DNA of 51,278 nt from Microbacterium sp. Root553 (GCF_001426995.1 NZ_LMFY01000001.1:623444-674721); one strand, 5' to 3'. Positions 32,508-42,073 are shown, numbered from the stretch's first letter. A program made the numbers and translations. The notes: a model not told the origin generated them from the letters alone.

Positions 32508-33874
32508 CGCAGCGCTCCTCTGGCGAGCATCTGCGGCAGGTCTCCCAGCGCTCCGAGCGTCATCACCGACAGCTCCCGAGCCGTGCGCATGGTCGGCTCC
32601 TGGCCGAGTTCGGTGCGGACGGCCACGGCCTCGACCGCGGCGGGGAGAGCGATCGCCGAGCGGCGGAGTCGGTCCACCGGCATCCGGGATCCCGTCACGA
32701 GGAACGCGATCGACAGGTCGGGGTAGGACTGCACGGTCAGGGCGGTGACCGCCTCGATGCGCATCACGCTGTCTGCGGCATCGACGGTCGACGTCGCGTC
32801 GAGCATCGACTTCGGAGTGAGGGTCGGCAGCGTGCGGATCGCGAGCACCTCGTTGCGCGAGTGCTCGGGGATCTCGTCGCTGACGACGAAGAGCACGTCC
32901 CGCCCCTCGGTGACGCCCTGGAGCGCGAGGGATGCGGCGGCGCTCACCGCGGTCTCGAACTCGTCGTCGCTCTCGTAGGAGTCGGCCGCGAGGTCGAGGA
33001 TGATCGCGATGCGGGCGTGCCGCGACTCCTCGTACTGGCGCACCATGAGCGTGCCGGTCTTCGCGGTGGATTTCCAGTGCACGTGCCGCTGCGAATCGCC
33101 GACGACGTACTCGCGCACGGCATGGAACGACAGGTCGGCGTCGACCAGTCTCGTGCTGGGGGTGCCGTCGAGATCGCGGATCAGGCCGGCGCTCGTGCTG
33201 GGGATGCGTACGGTGACGGGGTGCACGTGGATGCGCTGCACCTCGGGCCACCGCTGCTCGCGGCGCAGCAGGCCGATCGGGTCGCCGCGCGTGATCGTCA
33301 TCGGGCCGACGTCGATGATGCCGCGGCGATGCGCGGCGATCGTCAGCTGCTCGGTGTGATGCCCGTCGGGACGCAGCAGCGGCACGTGCGCCTCGACCAG
33401 GCCCTCGCCGACGGGCACGTCGACGACGCCGGGGAGGGCGAGTCTCGTGCCGGTGTTGCGCACATCGAGAACCGCGCCGATGTCGGAGCCGGCGACGACG
33501 CGGTCGCGCCCGAGCTCCAGCCGGATGCTGTAGTCATGGGCGCCCAGGATGAAGGGCACGCACGCGATCAGCAGCACCGCCGCGATCGTCCCGACCGCCC
33601 ACGCCTCGACCCAGCCCAGCAGCAGACCGCCGACGATCCCCAGCACGAGGGCCACGGCGACGAGCAGACCCGCGGTGGTCACGGTGTCGTTCAGCCACGA
33701 CAGCGTGCCCTTCGCCGTGCGCGCGATTCCGCGCAGCATCCGACGCGCGCCGAACACCGCTCCCCGCACGGGCCCCCGGTGCGTGCGTTCGAAACGCGTC
33801 ACCGTCGAGGTGCGGGTGGATGTGCTCGTGCGCGCGGCGGTGCGCGTCAGGCGCGATTCGGTGTTGAAGCTCAC
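32504..33874 (-). CDS. DUF58 domain membrane protein (copy 2)
   Basis: The 456-residue protein starts at GTG 33874, overlapping the MoxR stop as GTGA. The first ~60 residues are basic and Thr/Ser/Arg-rich, then two membrane helices (~70-115) precede the DUF58 region, with YVVGDSQRHVHWKSTAKTG and LMVRQYEES. As in copy 1 it is wedged between MoxR and the transglutaminase-like protein with 4-base overlaps on both sides, so the three are probably made together. DUF58 proteins act as MoxR partners. The Arg/Thr-rich N-terminus is longer than in copy 1 and may be a site of phosphorylation (speculative). Confidence 0.9.
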   Translation of the reverse strand: MSFNTESRLTRTAARTSTSTRTSTVTRFERTHRGPVRGAVFGARRMLRGIARTAKGTLSWLNDTVTTAGLLVAVALVLGIVGGLLLGWVEAWAVGTIAAVLLIACVPFILGAHDYSIRLELGRDRVVAGSDIGAVLDVRNTGTRLALPGVVDVPVGEGLVEAHVPLLRPDGHHTEQLTIAAHRRGIIDVGPMTITRGDPIGLLRREQRWPEVQRIHVHPVTVRIPSTSAGLIRDLDGTPSTRLVDADLSFHAVREYVVGDSQRHVHWKSTAKTGTLMVRQYEESRHARIAIILDLAADSYESDDEFETAVSAAASLALQGVTEGRDVLFVVSDEIPEHSRNEVLAIRTLPTLTPKSMLDATSTVDAADSVMRIEAVTALTVQSYPDLSIAFLVTGSRMPVDRLRRSAIALPAAVEAVAVRTELGQEPTMRTARELSVMTLGALGDLPQMLARGALR

Positions 33875-34860
33875 GCAGAGCCGTTCTCGCGCGGAGGTTC
33901 GACGTCGAGGAGGATCTGGCCGATCACCGCGACGGCGGTGACCCCGTCGAACTCGGCCTCCGGCTCGAGCACGAGGCGGTGGGCGAAGGCGACGACGGCG
34001 AGGTCGCGCACGTCGTCGGGTGTCACGAAGGTCCGTCCCGACTTCGCCGCCCACGCCGTCACGAGGCGCGAGAGTGCGAGGGCTCCGCGCACGCTGACGC
34101 CCAGTCGCACTTCGGAGGCGCGGCGCGTCGCGTCGACGATGCGCATGATGTAGTCGGAGATCAGCGGGTTGACGTACACCCCGCGCGCCATCTCCGCCAT
34201 GGTGAGGATCGTGTCCGTGCCGACGATGCCGTTCAGCGGGGGCTTCGGGGCTGCCGCCCCCTGCAGGATGCGCATGGTGGCCGCGCCGTCGGGGTAGCCG
34301 ATCGACGACTTGATCATGAAGCGGTCGAGCTGAGCCTCGGGCAGCCGATAGGTGCCCCCCTGCTCGATCGGGTTCTGCGTCGCCATGACGAGGAACGGCG
34401 AACCGACGGGCCGCGAGACGCCGTCGACCGTGACCGTTCCCTCTTCCATGACCTCGAGCAGAGCCGACTGCGTCTTCGGGCTCGCGCGGTTGATCTCGTC
34501 GGCGAGCACGATGTTGGCGAAGATGGGGCCCGCGTGGAACTCGAACGTGCCCTGCTTCTGGTCGTACACGGTGATTCCCGTGACGTCGCCGGGGAGCAGG
34601 TCGGGGGTGAACTGGATGCGCGAGCTCGTGCCGGTGATGGTCTGCCCGATCGCGCGCGCCAGCGCCGTCTTGCCCGTGCCCGGGAAGTCCTCGAGCAGCA
34701 CGTGTCCGCCGCTGACGGCGGCGGCGAGCACGAGCTCGACCACATGGCGCTTGCCGAGGATCGCCTGCTCGACGTTCCCCGCGAGGATCGAGAAGGTCTC
34801 GGCGAACCAGGATGCCTGTTCGGGTGCGATGGTCATGGGAGCGGCGGCAGAAGCGGGCAT
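33871..34860 (-). CDS. MoxR-family AAA+ ATPase (copy 2)
   Basis: The 329-residue AAA+ ATPase has Walker A FPGTGKTA (59-66), Walker B LADEIN (119-124), ATQNPIEQ and the MoxR SALLEVMEE segment. The ATG at 34860 gives MPASAAAP; the alternative ATG at 34836 gives MTIAPEQ, the exact equivalent of copy 1. Neither has a strong ribosome binding site. A -10-like AATACT ends 8 bases before the first ATG, so translation could be leaderless. The gene is separated from the giant protein stop by 93 bases and leads directly into DUF58. Confidence 0.94.
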   Translation of the reverse strand: MPASAAAPMTIAPEQASWFAETFSILAGNVEQAILGKRHVVELVLAAAVSGGHVLLEDFPGTGKTALARAIGQTITGTSSRIQFTPDLLPGDVTGITVYDQKQGTFEFHAGPIFANIVLADEINRASPKTQSALLEVMEEGTVTVDGVSRPVGSPFLVMATQNPIEQGGTYRLPEAQLDRFMIKSSIGYPDGAATMRILQGAAAPKPPLNGIVGTDTILTMAEMARGVYVNPLISDYIMRIVDATRRASEVRLGVSVRGALALSRLVTAWAAKSGRTFVTPDDVRDLAVVAFAHRLVLEPEAEFDGVTAVAVIGQILLDVEPPRENGSA

Positions 34861-34868
34861 ACGGCAAC

Positions 34869-34874
34869 AGTATT
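34869..34874 (-). promoter_or_regulatory. Candidate -10 of a leaderless promoter before MoxR copy 2
   Basis: AATACT on the minus strand lies 8 bases upstream of the ATG at 34860. With normal spacing transcription would begin at or next to the ATG, which would explain the missing ribosome binding site. Leaderless messages are common in actinobacteria. No clear -35 was found. Confidence 0.35.
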
Positions 34875-34953
34875 GGGCGTGAGGCCCTGGGTTCGAACCG
34901 GCGGGGTCATCGTCGTCCTTCTTCGTGGGGCGGGCAGGGGTTTCGCACGCGCA

Positions 34954-37900
34954 TCAGAGCACCGGGCAGCCGTCCATCGTGCGCGTGATGGGCTGCAGCA
35001 TGGAGAACGCGCCCTTCCACGAGATCGTGACCTCGTAGCGCCGGGGCTGGAGGGGGTCGGTCTGGATCGGCTTCGCGGTGATGTTCGCCGAACCGTTCGC
35101 CGCCGTCGAGATCGTCGCCGCGTTCTGCGGCTGTGCGGGTACGCACGGCGCGAAGTCGACGGAGACCGTCGTCGGGGCACTGCCTGACGCGGGGGTGAGT
35201 GCCACCTCCGGCGAGCAGGCCCAGGTGAAGGTCTGATGACACGTCCGCGCCTTGGCATTGGACGGCGCGGAATTAGGGGACAGCGAGAAGCTGCCCTCCC
35301 AGCTGCCGTACACCCGGAACTGCGGGGCGAAGTTGGGCTGTGCCTCGACCGTCGGGGACTTGGCGAGCACGTAGGAGTACCGGTTGCCGATCTGCGTGTA
35401 CGTGTTGGAGACGGCCCAGGTCAGATCTCCCCCCGGGCCCCCGATCGACTGGAAGACGAAGACCGACGTCGGCGACGACTCGGCGACGCCGTAGCCGTTC
35501 GACGCGCACACCTTGACGTTGTAGGTGCTGTACGCCTCGAGATCGGAGAGGGTGGGCGTGTCCGAGACGCGCTCCGCGTTCGCGGCGAGCGTGCCGTCGG
35601 GGTTCGCCGTGCACGTAGCGGTGCCCGAACGCCACGCGAGGTACTTCGTGGTGATCGGGCGCGCGCTGCCGTTGCCGTTCGCCGACGTCGGGCCGCTCAC
35701 CGCGATCGACGAGTTCGAGGACGCGGCCGCCGCCGTGCCCGAGCCGATGATCGGCGCTCCGGCGACGGTCACCGACGCCTGGAACGCCCCGCCCTCGTTG
35801 CCGCCGCCTGTCGGAGGCTGGAACTGGCTGATCGGGACGATCGTGATGGTCTGAGCACCAGGGGGGAGCGTGACATCGACCGTGGTGGTGGCTCCGGATC
35901 GCGGGATGACCTGCCCCGAGCCCTCGATGCGGAACGATGCCGCGTCGTCGCCGGCGGTGATCGACAGCGAGGCGACGCCCTGCGACGTCGTCGTGACACC
36001 GGCTCGGTACACGGGCGCGGCGGCCGCACCCGAGATCTCCGGTGCCGCATAGGCCCACGTCGTGTGGGCAGAGGTCGGGGTCGACGATCCGACCGCGTTC
36101 ACCGCGACCGCCGTGTAGGCGTGGGGCTCGCCGTTCACGAGACCGCTCACCGTGCAGCGGTAGAACCCGGCGTTCGGCGTGCACGACGCATTCGCCGGTG
36201 CGCCGTCGCGGAGGATCGTCACGCCGGTGACCGCGGGATGCGCGCGAGCGGCCTCGCCGAGAGGCACGTCGAGTGTGACGGTGGTGCGGGTGTACGCCGC
36301 GGTGGTGACGCTCGCGGGCGGCTGCGAGATGCCCTGCAGGTCGAGCGTCATGGTGCCCGTGCCGGTGCGCCCCTGCGCGTCGCTGACGACGAACGGGATG
36401 ATGCACTGACCGCCGGGGGCGTTTCCGCCGCCGGGCCAGCTCACGGCCAGGGAGTTGCCGGCGACGGTGACGCTGGCGACATCGCATCGTGCTCCGGCGC
36501 CGATCGAGGTGAGGGTGAGACCGGCGCCCACCTTGCCCTGGAACGGGTCATACTCACCGGCGATGCCGACGGCCTCGACCGAGCATCCGGGGGTGGTGAC
36601 GATGCACTGCTGGGTGAAGGTCGCGCCCCGCGGGGCGTCGGGCGGGGCGATGCCGACGACGAGACGGATCGCCGACGATGCGCCGCCGTACTCCGCCACG
36701 CTCACCGCGATCTCCTCGCGCGTGCCGGGCTGCGCGTCGGCTCGCGCCTCGACTGTCAGAGTGGCGCCGTCGCGGGTGACCGTGAACGCGGATCCCGAGT
36801 AGTCGATGCCGTACTGGAGCGTCGAGGCGTCGCCCGACCGGCCGCCCTCCCAGGAGACCATGCCCGAGTAGATGTCGATCGTCGCGGCGGCGCCGGGCGC
36901 GATGGTCTGCGCGATCGGCGCGAGGTTCACCTGGGGCGCCGCGGGGCGGATGCTGATCGGCACCTCGATGTACGACCAGCTCTGCTGACCCTTGAGCCGG
37001 ACCGGAACGAGACAGGTGTCGGACCACGGGGCGCCGGTGCCGGACTGGTAGGTGCCCGTCTTGCCGGTCGCCGAGCAGATCGCCGAGGCCCGCTGCGCGC
37101 TCAGGTCGGTGCCGACGTCGAAGGGATCGGAGCTCGAGAGGTCGACGTAGTCGCCGACGTCGAACTGCACCGTGGACTCCTCGTCGACCACGACGGGCTC
37201 GGCACCGGGGCGGGTCTGCACCCGGAGGTCGTCGAACGCCGGGATGTGCAGGAAGCCGTGCCCCACGATGTCGCGCCCGCCGACGGTGCCGCTGAGCGTG
37301 AACGGGACGAGGGCGCCCTCGGGGGGAGCCTGACCCGTGATCCGGTCGCCGGACACGGAGAATCCCGGCTGGTCGCCCCAGAGGCTGAGCGTGAGCTCGC
37401 CGACGTCGCCCGAGGTCCACCGGACCCGATCGGTCACGACGTCGATCCCGCCGCTGGAGAGCTCTGCCCTGTCGCGGGCGGTGAGCACCGTGTCGGTGAC
37501 CGTCGGCTGGTCGGCGACGTCGTCTTCTGTGACGGTGACGACGATGAGGCCCTGCGAGGTGCTTCCGGTGCGTGTGGACTGCACGGTGTAGATGTACGAG
37601 TTCGTGCCGGCGGTGTCTCCGGCCTGCAGCACGACGCGGCCGTCGTCCAGCGACGTCTGATCGTCGATCAGCCGGTCGAGGCGCTCGTAGAGGGGATTGC
37701 CCGGCGCCGTCGGCGCATTCGGGATGAGCTCGACGAGCTCGAGTTCGCCCTGGGCGGGATCGATGTCGTTGGCACGCGGATCGAGCACGATCGGCGTGGA
37801 CGAGTCGACGCGCACGCGCACGTAGTCGCTGAACGTGACAGGGGCCGTGTCGTCGATCGCGGCGTCGAGGACGCCGATCCGCACGGTGCCGGTTCCCTGA

Positions 37901-40869
37901 TCTCCCTGCGTGTCTCTGACCGTGTAGTCGAAGCTGACCTGGCCGTCGCCGACTCCGCCCGCCGGGGCGCGGTACACGATCGCGTCGCCCGAGGGCGAGA
38001 TGGTCACGGTGCCCTTGCCCGAGCCCGGCTGCGCGACACCGGCGAGGGAGACCCTGTCGCCGTCGGCGTCCATCCCCGTCGGCGGAACCTTGAGCGAGAC
38101 CGTCTGGCCGCTGAGCACTCGCCCCTCGAGCGTGATCGGCGTCGGGGCGCGGTTGGTGCCCGACGGGACGACGGTCACGAGCACCGTGCCGTTGTCGGAC
38201 AGCGAGGGGTTGCGCTCGAGCGCGACGGAGTAGGTGAGCCGGTACGTGCCGGGGGTCTTCGGGGCGAGGTAGCGCAGCGCGTTGCCGTCGGCGAAGACGA
38301 GCTCGTCGGGCTGGTCCGATCCGGTCACCTCCGGCAGCACGAGAAGAGGCTCGCCGCGGGGCGCGACGTCGTTGGCCGTGACCGGGATACGCGAGAGGGA
38401 CCCCGCGCGCACCGTGATGGCGTCGGCGAACACGATGGGCCTGGTGACGGTCGACGGCGAGGTGAGGAACACCGTGACCGTGCCCTTCACGGCGCCTCCC
38501 GCGCCGTCGGCGATCGTGACGGATGCCGAGCCGATGACGCCTGGCTCTCCGTCGGCGGTCGTGCCGCTGACGCGGATGCTCTCGTTGCCCACGACTCCCA
38601 CGTTGAGCAGGGAGGTCGAGCTCTCGACGCCGGAGACCAGCAGCACGCGACCGGTGTTGTTCTGCACCCCGCGGAGCACGTCCACCGTGGTGTCCTGGCC
38701 CTCGCGGACGAAGGCGGTGAGGGGCGCCATCGCGAGAGCGGTGGATCCGTCGACGGCGGTGACGCGGATCACGGCGGAGCGCTCGGCCTGAGTCACCGCG
38801 TCCTGCGCGGTGTAGGTGACGACGTACTGACCCGGCTGGGCGACCGTGAGCTCGACCGTGCCTGCTGCCGTGTTCGGTGCCACCTCGAGGCCGTCGGCGG
38901 AGGCCGACGTCTGCACGGCATCGAGCAGCCGGTAGGAGCCGGATCCGCCGGAGAGGTGATCCGCGACCTCGATCGACTGCGGCTCGCCCACGAGCGCGTT
39001 CAGCGCCACGGGGGCCGCGACGAGTGCGGGGTTGGCGGTCACCTGCACGTCGAGGACCTTCTCGGCCGTGGCGCCCTGCGCGTCCTGGACGACGACCGTC
39101 ACGGAGATCACGGCGTCGGAGGCATTCGGGTCGGTGTGGCGGATCGCGACGCGGCCGTCGTCCATGGGCACGACCATGACGGGCGCCGCCGCGTCGGTCT
39201 CGTAGGCGTCGCTGAGCACGAACGGGTCGCCCTCGGGGTCGACCCAGCCCGACAGCGCCGCGACGATCGTGCTGCCTCCCGGCAGCAGCTGCGGGGTCGG
39301 CCATTCCTGCTGACACGCCTCGACACCGCACCAGACGGGAGCGGAGTTCGACGCGGGATCGACGACCGTGAGCGTCACGGTCGCAGGTTCCGATACGGCG
39401 GATCCGTCGGTGACCGCGTAGCTGAAGCTGGCCTGCCCCGACGCCGCGCGCACGGTGACGACGAGGGACTGCCCGTCCGCGACGAGCGAGACATCACCGA
39501 AGTCGGGATTCGAGAGGCCGCTGAGCGATGCCGCGTCGACCGACAGCACGTCTTTGCGGTTCGGGTCGTGGTCGTTGTAGAGCACGGGCAGGATGACCTG
39601 CTGGCCGCTGCGCACGCCGAACGCGTCATCGACGGCGACCGGTGGCATCTGCTCGGCGATGTCCTCGACGACGACCGTGCCCTCCTCCTGCTCGGTCTCC
39701 TTCTCGACCGCCCACTGGTCCAGCGGGATGAGGCGACCTTCCGGAGCCGTCCAGATCAGCCCTGTCCCCACCTCGGAGAGCACCGCGCGATCGCCGTTGC
39801 TGCGGAACACCGGCCGGATCGACCCGGACTCCAGAGCCTTGTCCGGCACGGTGAGATCGACGGTGTCGCCGTCGGCCCAGAGGGTTCCGGAGCCCGTGTC
39901 GAGCCAGGCCGCATAGGCCTGCCCGCCGGCGAAGGTGGGAACGGCGGGAACGCCGGATGCCTCCACCGTGCGTGTCGCCTCGCCGCCTCCGAGCGGCACC
40001 GAGACCAGGCCGTCGGAATCGGCGATGAGCAGGTTCTCCGCGTCGGCGGAGCCCGCCTGGAGGATGGCGTCGTCGGCGATGTCGAGACTCTGCGGCTCTC
40101 CCCCGCCCGTCCACAGCTGTCCGTCGCCCGGTTGCAGCAGCGCCCAGCGGTCGCCCACGACGGTCATGGTGACGTCGGTTCCGGCCTCGGGCGCCGAGTC
40201 GATCGCCTGCGCGTCGCCGATGAACGCGTACTCGTCGATGTCGAAGCGGCGCACCGCGCCCTCGTCACCGGAGTACAGCGCGAGGATGCCGTCCGGCGAC
40301 AGGCCGATCGCATCCGCGGTGTAGGTGGGCCTGTCTTCGCCCTCTTCGACCTCGACCTCGGCGAAGGGGTCGACGAGTGCCGTCGACGCGCCTGCGCTGA
40401 GGGTGGAGACGGAGACCTGCCCGGTGTCGGAGCGGTACGCGACGTAGGGGCCGGCCGAGACGATCTCTCTGGTGCCGGCGGGGGTCGGCTCCGAGGCCGA
40501 CGCGGTGCCCTCCTCGCCGGCGTCGGCGAGGAGGTTCTGAGGTGCCGCGGCGTCGAGATCCCACCGCTGACGGGAGCCCTGGCTGTAGAGCACCGCCTCC
40601 GCGCCGCTCTGCCAAACGGCGTCGGGCGCGTCGACGTTGCGCACGGTGTCGATCTCGGCGAGCTCGGTGTTGACGCGCGCGTACTGGCCCGAATCCCGGA
40701 GCACCCAGACCGACGACTCGAGGCGGGGCACCTCCTGCGATTCGTAGCCCTGGGCGGTGACGGCCACGGCCACCACGGTCGCGAGGGCGGCGACACCGGC
40801 GATCGATGCGATCAGCCGTCGACGGGAGGGCGGCGGCGTCGCGGTTCTGCTGCGGTCACCGATCGCCAT
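34954..40869 (-). CDS. Giant surface protein with propeller-like N-terminus and Ig/cadherin-like repeats (copy 2)
   Basis: The 1971-residue protein starts at the ATG overlapping the kinase stop as TGATG. A basic N-terminus and one membrane helix (~19-40) anchor it. Residues ~45-395 carry repeated blade-like segments; the Ig/cadherin-like region begins at PPVAVDDAFGVRSG (~406) and contains several PVLYNDHDP or DPRANDIDP-type turns. Toward the C-terminus are FN3-like domains and several cysteine pairs, ending in DGCPVL. Layout and position beside MoxR/DUF58/transglutaminase-like genes match the giant at 20190-26261, but the C-terminal third differs strongly. The overlap with a kinase that lacks its own sensor suggests the two proteins act together (inference). 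Confidence 0.9.
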   Translation of the reverse strand: MAIGDRSRTATPPPSRRRLIASIAGVAALATVVAVAVTAQGYESQEVPRLESSVWVLRDSGQYARVNTELAEIDTVRNVDAPDAVWQSGAEAVLYSQGSRQRWDLDAAAPQNLLADAGEEGTASASEPTPAGTREIVSAGPYVAYRSDTGQVSVSTLSAGASTALVDPFAEVEVEEGEDRPTYTADAIGLSPDGILALYSGDEGAVRRFDIDEYAFIGDAQAIDSAPEAGTDVTMTVVGDRWALLQPGDGQLWTGGGEPQSLDIADDAILQAGSADAENLLIADSDGLVSVPLGGGEATRTVEASGVPAVPTFAGGQAYAAWLDTGSGTLWADGDTVDLTVPDKALESGSIRPVFRSNGDRAVLSEVGTGLIWTAPEGRLIPLDQWAVEKETEQEEGTVVVEDIAEQMPPVAVDDAFGVRSGQQVILPVLYNDHDPNRKDVLSVDAASLSGLSNPDFGDVSLVADGQSLVVTVRAASGQASFSYAVTDGSAVSEPATVTLTVVDPASNSAPVWCGVEACQQEWPTPQLLPGGSTIVAALSGWVDPEGDPFVLSDAYETDAAAPVMVVPMDDGRVAIRHTDPNASDAVISVTVVVQDAQGATAEKVLDVQVTANPALVAAPVALNALVGEPQSIEVADHLSGGSGSYRLLDAVQTSASADGLEVAPNTAAGTVELTVAQPGQYVVTYTAQDAVTQAERSAVIRVTAVDGSTALAMAPLTAFVREGQDTTVDVLRGVQNNTGRVLLVSGVESSTSLLNVGVVGNESIRVSGTTADGEPGVIGSASVTIADGAGGAVKGTVTVFLTSPSTVTRPIVFADAITVRAGSLSRIPVTANDVAPRGEPLLVLPEVTGSDQPDELVFADGNALRYLAPKTPGTYRLTYSVALERNPSLSDNGTVLVTVVPSGTNRAPTPITLEGRVLSGQTVSLKVPPTGMDADGDRVSLAGVAQPGSGKGTVTISPSGDAIVYRAPAGGVGDGQVSFDYTVRDTQGDQGTGTVRIGVLDAAIDDTAPVTFSDYVRVRVDSSTPIVLDPRANDIDPAQGELELVELIPNAPTAPGNPLYERLDRLIDDQTSLDDGRVVLQAGDTAGTNSYIYTVQSTRTGSTSQGLIVVTVTEDDVADQPTVTDTVLTARDRAELSSGGIDVVTDRVRWTSGDVGELTLSLWGDQPGFSVSGDRITGQAPPEGALVPFTLSGTVGGRDIVGHGFLHIPAFDDLRVQTRPGAEPVVVDEESTVQFDVGDYVDLSSSDPFDVGTDLSAQRASAICSATGKTGTYQSGTGAPWSDTCLVPVRLKGQQSWSYIEVPISIRPAAPQVNLAPIAQTIAPGAAATIDIYSGMVSWEGGRSGDASTLQYGIDYSGSAFTVTRDGATLTVEARADAQPGTREEIAVSVAEYGGASSAIRLVVGIAPPDAPRGATFTQQCIVTTPGCSVEAVGIAGEYDPFQGKVGAGLTLTSIGAGARCDVASVTVAGNSLAVSWPGGGNAPGGQCIIPFVVSDAQGRTGTGTMTLDLQGISQPPASVTTAAYTRTTVTLDVPLGEAARAHPAVTGVTILRDGAPANASCTPNAGFYRCTVSGLVNGEPHAYTAVAVNAVGSSTPTSAHTTWAYAAPEISGAAAAPVYRAGVTTTSQGVASLSITAGDDAASFRIEGSGQVIPRSGATTTVDVTLPPGAQTITIVPISQFQPPTGGGNEGGAFQASVTVAGAPIIGSGTAAAASSNSSIAVSGPTSANGNGSARPITTKYLAWRSGTATCTANPDGTLAANAERVSDTPTLSDLEAYSTYNVKVCASNGYGVAESSPTSVFVFQSIGGPGGDLTWAVSNTYTQIGNRYSYVLAKSPTVEAQPNFAPQFRVYGSWEGSFSLSPNSAPSNAKARTCHQTFTWACSPEVALTPASGSAPTTVSVDFAPCVPAQPQNAATISTAANGSANITAKPIQTDPLQPRRYEVTISWKGAFSMLQPITRTMDGCPVL

Positions 40870-41996
40870 CAGATCACTCCGGTCAGCATCAGCACGGTGA
40901 CCCCGACGGCGCCGAGCGCGACCATGCCGATGGCGGCACCGATGAGTCCTGAGACGAGAGGTGAGCGCTCCCGCTTCGGGGCCGGCTGCGCGTCGACCTC
41001 ACGCGGACCTGTTCCCTTCGCGGCCGCGCGTGCGGCGCGGCGCGAGGCGGGGTCGACGGTGGTGACGACGGGGCCGCGGGAGGCGGCGTCGGAGAAGTCG
41101 ACGGGCGAGGCCGCCGCCCAGTCGGCGGACGCCGCTTCGAAGGCGGTGGGGGCGATGCGCAGCTCGTACTGCGCCCAGCGCAGACGCTCGGCGAATTCGG
41201 TCATCGACGCGAACCGCCGCTCGGGGTCGCGCTGCATCGCGGTGGAGAGGATCTCGTCGACTCCGCGGGGGAACCCGGCGACGGGGACGGGCGTGTACTG
41301 CGCCTTCACGATGCGGCGGGTCAGCCGGTCGCGGGAGTTCTGCGACCGGTCGTCGACCTCGAACGGCGTACGGCCGGCGAACAGCGTGTAGAGGGTGGCT
41401 GCGAGGCTCCAGATCTCGCTGGCCACGGATCCCGACACCTTCTCCTGCAGCACCTCGGGGGCGCTCCACGGCACAGACATCGCGATGGTGTCGGACTCGC
41501 CCTCGTCGAGCACGGCCGCGGCGATGCCGAAGTCGGCGAGCACCGGGCTGCCGAGCGAGCTGACGAGGATGTTGGAGGGTTTGATGTCGCGATGCAGGAG
41601 TCCTGCACGGTGCACGGTCTCGAGCGCACCGGCGATGCGCACGCCCGTGTCGAGGACGTCGGCGACCGGCAGCGGGCCCCGCTTGTACCGGGCGCTCATG
41701 TTGTCGGGGCAGTACTCCATGGCGATGTAAGGACGGCCGTCGGACGAGATCGAGGCCTGGTAGATCGTCACGATCGCGGGGTGCGCGCTGAGACGGGCGG
41801 AGATGTCCGCCTCCGCATTGAAGGTGCGGAGGATCTCAGGGTTCACGGCGTCGGCGAGAAGCACCTTGACGGCCGAGACACGTCGAGGGAGATCCTGTTC
41901 GTAGAGGAAGACGTCGGCGAAACCGCCCGAGCCCAGCGGCCGGACGTAGCTGTAACCGGAGAGCACCGGTGGCGCAGACATGGTGCGCTTGGCCAT
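40869..41996 (-). CDS. Transmembrane Ser/Thr protein kinase without extracellular domain
   Basis: The 375-residue kinase has glycine loop GSGGFADVF (22-30), Lys44, HRD with Asp137, DFG 155-157 and APE 179-181. The activation segment reads MSVPWSAPE, not GTxxYxSPE, as in the other kinase of the locus. The conserved Asp of helix F is Glu194 (SEIWSLAA, normally SDxxSLG), which may affect activity. A short linker leads to a C-terminal membrane helix (~350-372) and the protein ends there, so no outside sensor exists. It starts with a GGGAGGGAAG site and its stop overlaps the giant protein start as TGATG. It heads the whole locus after the promoter near 42074. Confidence 0.92.
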   Translation of the reverse strand: MAKRTMSAPPVLSGYSYVRPLGSGGFADVFLYEQDLPRRVSAVKVLLADAVNPEILRTFNAEADISARLSAHPAIVTIYQASISSDGRPYIAMEYCPDNMSARYKRGPLPVADVLDTGVRIAGALETVHRAGLLHRDIKPSNILVSSLGSPVLADFGIAAAVLDEGESDTIAMSVPWSAPEVLQEKVSGSVASEIWSLAATLYTLFAGRTPFEVDDRSQNSRDRLTRRIVKAQYTPVPVAGFPRGVDEILSTAMQRDPERRFASMTEFAERLRWAQYELRIAPTAFEAASADWAAASPVDFSDAASRGPVVTTVDPASRRAARAAAKGTGPREVDAQPAPKRERSPLVSGLIGAAIGMVALGAVGVTVLMLTGVI

Positions 41997-42073
41997 GCGC
42001 TTCCCTCCCGAAGTGAACAGACAGCGAGAGAACGCCGTGCCGCGTCAGCAGAGTGCGCGCATCCCCCCATCGG

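Noticed and set aside
32508..33251. A 744-base longer start for the second transglutaminase-like gene.
   Set aside because: The extension is an alternative frame of the DUF58 gene. The GTG at 32507 forms the usual GTGA overlap and gives a membrane helix at the right place.
34883..34900. GGGTTCGAACC resembling the T-loop of a tRNA.
   Set aside because: No acceptor stem, D-arm or anticodon arm can be placed upstream, and the stem bases around the loop do not pair.
35236..41391. Very long open frame on the plus strand opposite the second giant protein (and similar ones at 23682-26420 and 5268-6836).
   Set aside because: In GC-rich genes the opposite strand is often open. Arg/Asp/Gly/His-rich composition, no ribosome binding site and no family motifs mark these as shadows.
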